Source of the DNA: Homalodisca vitripennis
Lineage: Eukaryota > Arthropoda > Insecta > Hemiptera > Cicadellidae
Assembly: GCF_021130785.1 (NCBI RefSeq)
Contig: NW_025777566.1
Span: forward strand, 26,071 to 90,070
Reading direction: 5' to 3'
Length of the DNA: 64,000 nt
Of the stretch, positions 22,201-32,994 are shown piece by piece. Under the pieces are notes generated by a model. It searched no databases. It was not told where the DNA came from and saw nothing but the letters and a program-made list of their open reading frames with translations. Made by a program: the position numbers and the translations under genes. The stretch's first letter is position 1. Each line of letters begins with the position of its first letter.

Positions 22201-24817
22201 GTAAGGAAGTACGTTGGTGAACCCAGGCGTGTGACGAGAGCCATCGCGTTCTCGTAATGAATTTTCATGTACCTGGGCCCACCAGTGAACGTACTTGGGA
22301 GGTAAATTTTACCAGGCTGTGCCCCACCCTCGCCTTGGACTGTTTCATCCCGAGCGATGTCTTCGCTAACCTGCCTTCCTGCCAGACCACTGCGTTCAGC
22401 GTCAAGAAGTTCATTCAGCTGTCCTATCCGCATGGCATTTTGGGCTGACGACCTTGACTGTGAAAATTTTATAAAACGAAGTCTCTCCTCTTCAAACCTC
22501 GCAAACATCTCGACCTGCCACGCTTGAGAAAGACGGCCAAGATAAGAAAAACGAGGATTGGAGAGCAAGAGACAACGTGAATAGTTATACTGAGAAAGCT
22601 TTTTCCCGTTATTATCCAGCATGCCGATGTGCCAACCCAAAGTGCCTTGCGGATAGAGAAGTGGGTACTGGAAGGGCTCCATCAGAGGACTAAAGAGGTC
22701 GATGGTAGAAGGTCTTCCAGCCCCCACTTTCCAGACGGTGAGCCGACGAGGCTCAGTGACTGCGTCATCACAACTAAGCACGGCGTGCACTTCAATACCT
22801 CTTTGCCTGTCACCAAGAACATTGCCATGAGTAGCTCGACTTGTCAGCTGGAATTCCAGGTGTGCATTGATCGAGGGCTCATTACTCAATCGCCTAAATT
22901 CACGAACATGTGGATTTAATGAATACAAGTGATTGGTAATGGCGTCAGTTATGTCGGCATCAAGCGATCTAGTCATGGCTATGTTCCTGCGTTCTTCACC
23001 ATCGTCAATATACAGGCGGCACCGGTTTACGAATTGGACGTCCCCACCCGCAGTAACGAACCTTTGGCCGGGGGCGTCCAAGCTGTACACCTGGTGGTAC
23101 ATCCTACCTTCGATTTTGAAGAAGGAGAGGCCACTTGGGTGCCGGTATCCGCCTGAAATTTCTAGGGCACAGAGAGCAAAGAGGTCATTGTAAGCACGCG
23201 CTCTGTTGAGAAAGCGGCGGTTAGAATAGAACGGTGCATTTAGAGGCGGCAACTTTGTTACATTGTAGGCCCCTTCGCCGCAACACCATTTCTTTCTATC
23301 CTCTTCTTCCTCGAACAGAGGTGCTTGGCAGTGAGGGCAGATAAAGACGTCATCATCCCAGAGACTAGTTCTCTTCAGTCTATAGCTGTTAACGTTATAT
23401 AACAAAACACCACTCCAATGTGCCATTGGCCCGTGGGCAACGATGAGTCGAGCAAGTGAAATTGGTAAATGACGAAGTTCAGTTAACTTAGGATTAATGC
23501 AACGAAATCCTTGAAGTCTTTTGCGACGTGCATCCGCGTTTTGTTTGTCGTAGCTATGAACAGCTTCTCTGTGGACTTCAGGATGCTGTTGACTGTAACG
23601 GTGTACAGCTTCTCTGTGGACTTCAGGATGCTGTTGACTGTAACGGTGTACAGCATCTCTGTTTACCTCAGGATGCTGTAGGCTATAACGGCGGACAGCA
23701 TCTCTGTTGACCTCAGGATGCTGTAGGCTATAACGGCGGACAGCATCTCTGTTGACTTCAGGATGCTGCGCGTCATATCGGCGAACAGATTCTCTGTTGA
23801 CTTCAGGATGCTGTTGGCTATAAATATGGACTGCTTTTCTGTGAACTTCAGGGTTTTGTGAAAGATATTTACGATTTGTTTCACGCCTTATTTTAGGATT
23901 CCGCTGAACGTATCTTTTGCTCGCCTCTCTCACTTGCTCGTCTCTCGTTGTTGTGAGTGTTTTAGGGCGTCCACGACGTATTTTCTTCGGTCGTCCAAAG
24001 GTTTTACATTTAATCACACTTTTTAATGGGGATGAAATTACTATAGGGATGTTTTTAGCTTTGACATATTCAAAATCATTTTCTTTGTGGCGTTTAGACC
24101 GTGTATCAAATGGATGTGGTATAGTTTCAAATGTTTCTGAATTGGTCTGGACTGGTTCACTGTAACTAAGGGCCGGCATACCAAATCTTAATCTAGTTAC
24201 AGTGAACTGTCTCACTGACCCATCCAGAGCAGCATTTGATAACAATAATGTGGCTAGTGCAGAATAGTTTTCGCACTGGAACAGCCGGGCCAGGTTATTT
24301 TTGTCATCAGCCAAATCGTACACTCGGTCCTCATTCACTGGATGAGGATCAAACAAGTACAGCTGTTCCTGGAGCGCCAAAAAGCAACTGTAACTGTTTG
24401 TCCAGTGAAGAGAAACCCAATGTTTTCAAAATCCTCGGCCATCAAAACCTCCAAAACATTGGACAGAGATAAAATACAATTGTCCATATCTCCCGCTGCC
24501 AGAGGATACAGAGCGTCGTGCACAAAGGAATTTTCTATAACGGATACGGACTGTTCATGAATGAGAAAATCGGTAGGAAGTTCATCAGGAGACAAATACC
24601 GGTTTCCACCCATACGATTCTCATCTCGCAATGTTTTGTAAATACGATCACCAGTGATAAGAATAGTATCGATGGCCGTTGTAGAAAATTCCAAACCAAG
24701 CACTTTCCACACAAGGGCACAAGCAGAAATTGCAGTGCACTGAGAGTTTTTGCTCGTCGGAAACAACTGCTCGTTCCCTTGATGAAAAGAGCCCTTGGCA
24801 ACGCAATAAAACGACAT
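19245..24817 (-). CDS. Helitron Rep/helicase polyprotein, copy B (one frameshift near the N-terminus)
   Basis: Rolling-circle transposase of about 1857 residues. A 1711-residue frame is intact from 24380 to 19245. The first ~150 residues (from MSFYCVAKG at 24817) lie in another frame because one G of CCTGGGAGCGCC is missing near 24371; copies A and C have it. Domains in order: cysteine-protease-like region (Cys27 in QCTAIS, Asp157/His159 in FDPHP); basic repeats QHPEVNRDAVRRYS at about 308-423; zinc motif CPHC...WCCGEG near 495-515; Rep domain with PRYMKIHYENAM, the HAH of GLPHAHIVF near 940, and two tyrosines in YLFKYLMKG near 1080; then a PIF1-like helicase with Walker A GPGGYGKTS near 1425, Walker B VFDEAP near 1500, GDFRQIAP, and GHKSQGQT/LLSRVRCPED near 1800-1825. 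The Rep and helicase motifs leave little doubt; the protease call is inference. It acts in the nucleus on single-stranded Helitron ends. Confidence 0.92.
23545..23885 (-). repeat. 42-bp coding repeats (14-residue basic repeats), Helitron gene B
   Basis: About eight tandem units encode variants of QHPEVNRDAVRRYS, rich in His, Arg and Pro. They are also present at about 10030-10375 and 37300-37640. Units are very similar at DNA level (TTCAGGATGCTG core). They probably bind nucleic acid or serve as a flexible basic linker between the protease-like and zinc/Rep parts; similar basic repeats occur in other Helitron proteins. Confidence 0.85.
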
Positions 24818-25156
24818 AGTCTGGAACGTGGACAAATGTATGATCACAAGAGTTAGAAGAAAAATTACTTACTCTGTACCGTGAAAAAATCAATGATTAC
24901 AATAGTTAAAAGAAACAATTAACTTGGAAGACTAATCAAGTACTGTCCCAATAATTCCAAAGCCTTCACAATGTTTTGTATTCGAAAATTTCTCCGTCCC
25001 TATCTACCAATTTACGAATAGACCAGCCTCTGTTTCACACGGCCTAAGGTACTCTGTTACGTACCGTACAGAGCTAGGCGAACCCTGCATTTCAAGAGTA
25101 TAGTAAATAGGGATAGACTCAGTTTTACAACGTGAACCAAACTTTTAACTTTGATG

Positions 25157-26850
25157 AGGTATTGTCGCTTAACCGTTGAAGATATGATAAAAAGTGACTG
25201 GACATTTCTTGTAGGAAATATAATTTGTTTTGGGTGTTCTGCCCTCAGAATTTTGATATAACCTCTAGTTCGGCCGCTATTTACTTTTTACTAAAAGTGT
25301 GCACGGTGAAAACAGCAATCCGTCCCTATCTATTAATTTTATATTATTCTGATTTCCAGGTTAACCGTTAGAGATACGGGAAACGTGCAAAGGACCTTTT
25401 TTGTAGATCGCCTCATTTTCTAACAGACAAAGGAAACACATTTTAGCTATTGATGACCGTTCGGTCGCGATCGGGTTAGGAGTAAAATATTGTTGAGAAA
25501 TCGAAAAAAAAAATTTGTTCTAACGCGTTTTGCAGACAAACCGATGGAGATAGGGCATAAGCTCACTGGATCTTTTTTATAGATTGAATTACTTTGTAAT
25601 AACAACCGATTTTTAATTTATTCTAACATTAAAAGTTTAGCCGCTATCGATCCCGAAAGGTATATTTTTAGGAGAACATTAAAAAAACTTTTACTTAATC
25701 TCGTTTGTCGGCCAAACCGATGGAGATGGAGTAAAATGTAACTGGAACCTTTTTGTAGATCCTATCAATAGCAAGTTACAAAAAAATTTTACATTTAAGC
25801 TAGGGCCAACGGTTCGGCCAATATCGAGCCCGGAAGGTAAGTCTTTAAGTGAAGTTTTCAACATAACCACGTTTTACGGCTAAACCATGGAAGATAGAGT
25901 AAAACGTCACTGGACCTTTTTTGTAGATCGCCTTATTTTGTACTGAAATCAAATTTTTAATCTGGCCTAGAACTAAGATTTTGTCTGAAATAGAGCCCAG
26001 AAAACAAAATCTCACGTAAACCTCAAAAAATTAAAGTTTAAATCCCGTAATGCGGCCAAAACGTTGAAGATAGGGCAAAATGTTACTGAACTTTTTTTGT
26101 AGATCACGTGATTTCCTAAATCCCAATGAAAATTTGTTTTGAGCTAAGACCAACCGTTTAGCCGCTATCAAGCCCGGAATGTAAATTTGTAGGCAAAAAA
26201 TTTCCAAATATTTTCAATTAATCGCGTTTTGCGGTCAAACTAATGGAGATATAGTAAAAAGACACTGAACCTTTTTTGTAGATCATATTATTTTCTAAAT
26301 CTAACCTTTGTTTTATTTTGACCTCCGACCAATGGTTTCGCCACTATCGACCGCATAAACAAAATTTTAACGTAAAAGTTACAAAGAAATTGCACATAAT
26401 CACGTTTTTCGGCCAAACCAATGGAGATAGGGCAAAAAGTCACTGGACCTTTTCTGTAGATGGCGCAATTTGCTAATTTGATGGGTCAATCAGATTTGAG
26501 CTACGACCAACGGTTCGGCCGCTATCGGGCTTGAAACATTATTTTTATCGAAAAAATCTCTGGAATTTCAAATGTTCGAGCGTTTTGTCGCTTAACCATG
26601 GAAGATAGAGCAAAAAGTCATTGGACCTTTTTTGTAGTTCACTTCATTCCTGATTATGAATTTTTCGTCAAATCCGAGCTAGCTCCAACGGTTCGCCCGC
26701 TATCGGACTCACAAGAAATGCCTGCAAGGGTGAAAAATGTGCAAATTTTCTCGAATTTTTTTGAGCGGTTTAAAAGTAAAAATGTCCTGTTTTCAGACTT
26801 TTCCCGGTGGTTTCACGGTAATAGGTACCTGCGTGCAAAATTTCAAGTTT
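25157..26850 (+). repeat. imperfect ~178-bp tandem repeats, 5' region of Helitron copy B
   Basis: Counterpart of 11640-13330, with the same order of diverged units. Differences from copy A are mostly in A-run length and a missing AT dinucleotide near 26355. Confidence 0.78.
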
Positions 26851-26946
26851 CTAGCACTTCTAGAACTATGTTAGAATTAGTATGATCTGTCAGTGAGTGA
26901 GTGAGTGAGTCAGTCAGTTTCACATGCGGCTGTATAAGTATTTAGA

Positions 26947-28893
26947 CTCGCCTTCGGCTCGCTGGGGGCTACGCCCCCAGGCCCCCATGATGTACGCTTG
27001 CAAATTCGAGGATAAGCGGTATTCGGTGACTGGTTAAGTCCGAGACATTAAGTAAATGACAAGGGATCTGGAATTTAAAAAATTGACCCATTTAATAGAA
27101 TTTTTTTTCCGGATTCGTAAACATAGTTTTGACTTTAAGGCCATTTTGTGGCTAAACCGTTAGAGATACAAGAAAAAGTGACTGGACCTTTCTTGTCGGA
27201 AATTTAATTTTATCTTTCGATTCTGGTGTCCGATTTTAGCTGCGAGCTTTGGTTTAGCCAGTACGGAGCTGTGGAGAAAGGACTGCACTGGTGGGCTATT
27301 TGTGAATTGTTTAGTGTAAATATAACAAAAACCCAAACCTGAGTCATTATTTTTAAGTTGTTTAGGGGGTTTTAATGTCACCAGGAGACTATCTAGTCAA
27401 GGCGAGAAATTCCCGGGGGGGGGGGGTGATTAATGTTAAGGGGGTTAGACATCAGGGGGTTTAAATTCGTCAGGATATTGTCTGGTCATTTGAACAAATT
27501 CCCAGGGGGGTTAACGTTACCGGGGGATAAGATCCGGGGGGTTATCTGGTCATACCAGGAACTTCCCAGGGGGGTTAAGAGATTTGGTGACTGGTCAAAT
27601 TCGGACATGAGGTCATGCCAGGAAATTCCCTGGGGGGGTTTAATGTTACCAGGGGGGTTAACACATCAGGGGGGTTGAATGTACTCAGGAGGTTATCTGG
27701 TCATACCAGGAAATCCCCGGAGGGGGGTTAATGTTACCGGGGGCTAATGACACACCTGTCCCTATTTTAGACGGTGTTGTGTCTGTGAACAAAATAAAAA
27801 TTTATTCTGTCCCTATCTACTATTGACGCATAGCTAACGCTCAGCCAACTTATTATGTGGGGTTGTATTCACTCGTTAACCTAGCAAAGCCTGAATCCTG
27901 ATTGAATTACACAAATATTAGTCACATATAGGCCTAATATATATTTAAAACTCCAAAAATTTCCAATTCACGACAAATATTTTGCTATTTATCGCGTTTT
28001 TCAGGCTTATTAAAGTACATACAGCAAAAAGTTACTGGACTTTTTTTGTAGAACACGTCGTTTACTAAAACTTATTAAGTCGCATTTTTTGAGCTACGAC
28101 CAACCGTTTAGCCGCTATCAAGCCCGGAATGTAAATTTGTAAGCGAAAATTTCCAAAGCTTTTCACTTAATCGCATTTTGCGGCCAAACTAATGGAGATA
28201 GAGTAAAAAGTCACTGGACCTTTTATGTAGATCACTTCATTTCCTATATCTAACCTTTGTTTTATTTTGCCCTCCGACCAACGGTTTCGCCGCTATCGAC
28301 CTCAAAAACAAAGTTTTCACGTGAAAATTACAAAAAAATTTCACATAATCACGTTTTTCGGCCAAACCAATGGAGATAGGGCAAAAAGTTACTGGACGTT
28401 TTCTGTAGATCTTGCAATTTGCTAATTTGATGGGTCAATCAGATTTGAGCTACGACCTACCGTTCGGCCGCTATCGGGCTCGAAACTTTATTTTAAGCGG
28501 AAAAATCTCTGGAATGTCAAATGTTCGAGCGTTTTGTCGCTTAACCATGGAAGATAGAGCAAAAAGTCACTGGACCTTTTTTGTAGTTCAGTTCATTCCT
28601 GATTATGAATTTTTCGTCAGATCCGAGCTAGCTCTAACGGTTCGCCCGCTAGCGGCCTTACAAAAAGTGCCTGCAGGGGTAAAAAATGCGCGATTTTTCG
28701 GGAATTTTTTTGAGGGGTTTAGAAGTAAAAAAAGCCCGGTTTTCAGACTTTTCCTCCGGGTCATATTGTGAAAGGTACCTGCGTGCCAAATTTCAAGTTT
28801 CCAGCACTTCTAGAAGTATGTTAGAATTTGTATCTATATGTCAGTCAGTGAGTGAGTGAGTCAGTTACACATGCGGCTGTATATAATATAGGA
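26947..28893 (-). mobile_element. non-autonomous Helitron, 1.95 kb (unit 6)
   Basis: Same termini as the other units. The right 1.2 kb matches unit 13431-15143 nearly base for base. The left 0.7 kb instead resembles the unit 1612-3368 type (GGTGACTGGTTAAGTCCG, complete G-run array) with about 10% divergence. It has no coding frame. It is the longest of the short units. Confidence 0.78.
27365..27745 (+). repeat. G-run minisatellite (unit 6)
   Basis: About eight modules with runs of four to ten G on the plus strand. It corresponds in position to the shortened array at 13835-14005. Confidence 0.72.
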
Positions 28894-30644
28894 CTCGCCT
28901 TCGGCTCGCTGGGGGCTACGCCCCCAGGCCCCCAAAGTAAACGCTTGCAAATTCGGGGATAAGCGGAATTCGGTGACTGGTTAAGTCCGGACATTAAGTA
29001 AATGACAAGGGATTTAAAAATTGACCTTTTTCATAGATTTTTTTCCGGATTCGTAAAAACTTTTGACTTTGAGGGCATTTTGCGGTTAAACCGTTAGAGA
29101 TACGACAAAAAGTGACTGGACCTTTCTTGTTGGAAATTTAATTTTGTCTTTCGATTGTGCCCTTAGATCTGATCTACGACCTATGGTTTAGCCAGAAATG
29201 AGCTCGGGAGAAAAGTCTGCACGGGTCAGCTATCTTGAATTGTTTAGTATAAACATAATAAAAACCGACCTCAAGGCAGTATTTTAAGTCGAACAGGGGG
29301 TTTAATATCACCAGGAGACTATCTAGTCAAGGCGAGAAATTCCCTGGGTGGGTGATTAATGTTAAGGAGGTTAAGACAAGAGGGGGTTTAATTTCGTCAG
29401 GATATTGTCTGGTCATATGAACAAATTCCCAGGGGGGGTTAACGTTACCGGGGGATAAGTCTCCAGGGGGTTATCTGGTCATACCAGGATCTTCCCAGGG
29501 GGGGGGGTTAAGAGATTTGGTGACTGGTAAAATTCGGACATGAGGTCATGGCAGGAAATTCCCTGGGGGGGTTTAATGTTACCAGGGGGTTAACACATCA
29601 GGGGGTTGAATGTACAGGAGGTTATCAGGTCATACCAGGAAATCCCCGGGGGGGGGGTTAATATTACCGGGGGTTAATGACACACTTGGGCCTTTTTTAG
29701 AGGGTATTGTGTCTGTAAACATAATAAATATTCCTCTGTCCCTATCTACTATTGACGCTTAGCTAACGCTCAGCCAACTCCCGAAGTCACTGAACCTTTT
29801 CTGTAGATCACGTGATTTCCTAAATCCCGTTTAAAATTTGTTTTGAGTTACGACCAACCGTTTAGCCGCTATCAAGCCCGGAATGTAAATTTTTAGGCGA
29901 AAATGTCCAATATTTTCACTTAATCGCGTTTTGCGGTCAAACTAAGGGAAATATAGTAAAAAGTCACTGGACCTTTTTTGTAGGTCATCTTATTTCCTAA
30001 ATAAAACGTTAGTCTTATTTTGACCTCCGACCAATGGTTTCGCCGCTATCGACCCCAAAAACAAAAGTTTCGCGTAAAAGTTACAACAAAATTGTACATA
30101 ATCACGTTTTTCGGCCAAACCAATCGAGATAGGGCAAAAGATTACTGGACCTTTTCTGTAGATCGCGCAATTTGCTAATTTGATGGGTCAATCAGATTTG
30201 AGCTACGACCAACGGTTCGGCCGCTATCGGGCTTGAAACATTATTTTTATCGAAAAAATCTCTGGAATTTCAAATGTTCGAGCGTTTTGTCGCTTAACCA
30301 TGGAAGATAGAGCAAAAAGTCATTAGACCTTTTTTGTAGTTCACTTCATTCCTGACCATGAATTTTCCGTCAGATCCGAGCTAGCTCCAACGGTTCGCCC
30401 GCTATCGGGCTTACAAAAAATGCCTGCAGGGGTGAAGAATGCGCGATTTTTTGGGAATTTTTTTGAGGGGTTGAAAATGAAAAATTCTCACTTTTCGGGA
30501 TTTTCCTGGTGGTTACACGTGGAAAGCTATCTGTGTACCAAATTTCAAGTCTCTAACTCATCTGGAAGTAGGTTAGAATTAGTATACGTGAGTGAGTGAG
30601 TGAGTCAGTCAGTCAGTTACACATGCGGTTGTATATATATTAGA
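28894..30644 (-). mobile_element. non-autonomous Helitron, 1.75 kb (unit 7)
   Basis: Third near-identical copy of the 1612-3368 unit, lying 3' of autonomous copy C in element sense. Confidence 0.8.
29295..29680 (+). repeat. G-run minisatellite (unit 7)
   Basis: Same array as at 2010-2400 and 15545-15930, differing in G-run lengths. Confidence 0.72.
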
Positions 30645-30986
30645 CTCGCCTTCGGCTCGCTGGGGGCTACGCCCCCAGGCCCCCATGATGTACGCTTGCA
30701 AATTCGGGGATAAGCGGATTTCGGGGACAGGAGAGATTCGGTTTTTGGTTAAATTCGGACTTGAGGTTTTCAATTTACGTGTCCCACACTGTGTCCTTTC
30801 TCGTGGGAAACACATTATCAAACAATATTTAGTGTATAATGTGGTCTACAATAAAGTTCAAGTAATATATTGCTGTATCTCCCTTGGGTAGGCCATGAAA
30901 CGCGATTACGTGCGAAATTCTTTTAATTTTTACGCGAAAATTGAAATTTCGGGTCCGATAGCAGTCAAACCGTTACTAATATTGTT

Positions 30987-32600
30987 GACGTATCACGTGT
31001 GTAAGTTGGGAGATTTATCGGTACATATATATCTGTCAAATTAGTTGCAAGTAACTTTTAGTTAATAAAACTGTTGTTTGCCCGTTAGTATGTCATGTAA
31101 GCACGACGTATCCAGTCTCGGCACGGGGAGGCCGGGAAACACTGAGACCATATATTATTAAAAAAATTACACCAATCGTTGGTTAATGATGTTCTCTCAT
31201 ATAGTGTGCATATTTAGTTGTTTATATACTTGTGTCAAATGATTTGGTAATAACTTATTGAATATTGTTTACACATCACGTGTGTAAGTTGGGAGATTTA
31301 TCGGTACATATATTTCTGTCAAATTAGTTGCAAGTAACTTTTAGTTAATAAAACTGTTGTTTGCCCGTTAGTATGTCATGTAAGCACGACGTATCCAGTC
31401 TCGGCACGGGGAGGCCGGCAAACACTGAGACCATATATTATTAACAAAATTACAGAAATCGTTGGTTAATGATGGTCGCTCATATAGTGTGCATATTTTA
31501 GTTGTTTATATACTTGTGTCCAATGATTTGGTAATAACTTATTGAATATTGTTTACACATCACGTGTGCAAGTTGGAAGATTTAGCGGTACGTATATTTG
31601 TGTCAAATTAGTTACTAGTAACTAATAGTTGATAAAACTTGTTTCCCCGTTAGTTTGTCAATGCTTTAAATGCAATCATGACGTATCCAGTCTCGCCACG
31701 GCGAGGCCCTCAAACACGGAGACCATATATTATTAACGGAATAACAGTTATCGTTGGTCAATGATGTTCTTTCATATCGTTTACAAATTTGCATATTGAA
31801 TTCTGTGTATACTTGTTTCAAATGATTTGGTAATAACTTATTGGTGTTGAAACTTTTGTTTGCCCGTTAGTTTGTGAAAGCTTTAAATGCAAACACGACG
31901 TATCCTGTCTCGCCACTGGGAAGCCGGCAAACATGGAGACCATATATTACTAACAGAATTACATCAATCGTTGCTTAATGTTGATCTTTCATGTCGTTTG
32001 CATATTTGCATATTTAGTTGTGTATGTACTTGTGTCAAATTATTTGGTAATAATGTATTGTTGAAAATTGTTGTTTGCCCGTTAGTTTGTCAATGCTTTA
32101 AATGCAATCATGACGTATCCAGTCTCGCCACGGCGAGGCCCTCAAACACGGAGACCATATATTATTAACGGAATAACAGTTATCGTTGGTCAATGATGTT
32201 CTTTCATATCGTTTACAAATTTGCATATTGAATTCTGTGTATACTTGTTTCAAATGATTTGGTAATAACTTATTGGTGTTGAAACTTTTGTTTGCCTGTT
32301 AGTTTGTGAAAGCTTTAAATGCAAACACGACGTATCCTGTCTCGCCACTGGGAAGCCGGCAAACATGGAGACCATATATTACTAACAGAATTACATCAAT
32401 CGTTGCTTAATGTTGATCTTTCATGTCGTTTGCATATTTGCATATTTAGTTGTGTATGTACTTGTGTCAAATTATTTGGTAATAATGTATTGTTGAAATT
32501 GTTGTTTGCCCGTTAGTTTGTCAATGCTTTAAATGCAAGCATGACGTATCCAGTCTCGCCACGGGGAGGCCGGCAAACGTAGAGACCATATATTTACATA
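30987..32600 (+). repeat. tandem array of 210-290-bp units downstream of Helitron gene C
   Basis: Counterpart of 3712-5335 and 17241-18850. It has single-base insertions near 31499 (T) and 32065 (A) relative to the other copies. Confidence 0.82.
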
Positions 32601-32620
32601 TGTACAGAAAACTATTTACA

Positions 32621-32981
32621 TCGACGAGGAGTTTTGTTTTGGCAGGCCCTCTAGCCTACTGCCGCATCAATCAGAATGGGGAGTTTTGTTATGGCAGGTC
32701 CCATTGCCTACTGCCTAATCAGTCACTACGGGGAGTTTTTGTTTTGGCAGGTCCCCTAGCCTACTGCCTAGTCAATCACGACGGGGAGTTTTGTTTGGGC
32801 AGGTCCCCTAGCCTACTGCCAGTGTCAATCACGACAGGGAGTTTTGTTTGGGCAGGCCCCCTAGCCTACTGCCAGTGTCAATCACGGACGGGGAGTTTTG
32901 TTTGGGCAGGCCCCCTAGCCTACTGCCAGTGTCAATCTCGACGGGGAGTTTTGTTTGGGCAGGCCCCCTAGCCTACTGCCA
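32621..32981 (+). repeat. 53-bp minisatellite directly after Helitron gene C
   Basis: Seven units as in copies A and B, with an extra T near 32740 and an extra G near 32886. It ends at the stop codon of the Rep/helicase gene at 32995. Confidence 0.84.
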
Positions 32982-32994
32982 ATCTCAATCCGGT

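Larger units (their letters stand above)
16899..26946 (-). mobile_element. autonomous Helitron copy B, 10.05 kb, best preserved
   Basis: Layout matches copy A: 5' TCTAAATACTT end at 26946, 178-bp repeats, Rep/helicase gene, 53-bp minisatellite, 210-290-bp repeat array and 3' hairpin at 16899. Of the three copies this one has the longest intact frame, with a single-base deletion as the only break. Confidence 0.88.

Noticed and set aside
19245..24817. Polinton/Maverick or virus-derived element, suggested by the protease-like domain
   Set aside because: There is no DNA polymerase B, integrase, ATPase or capsid. The Rep plus PIF1 helicase order is that of a Helitron.
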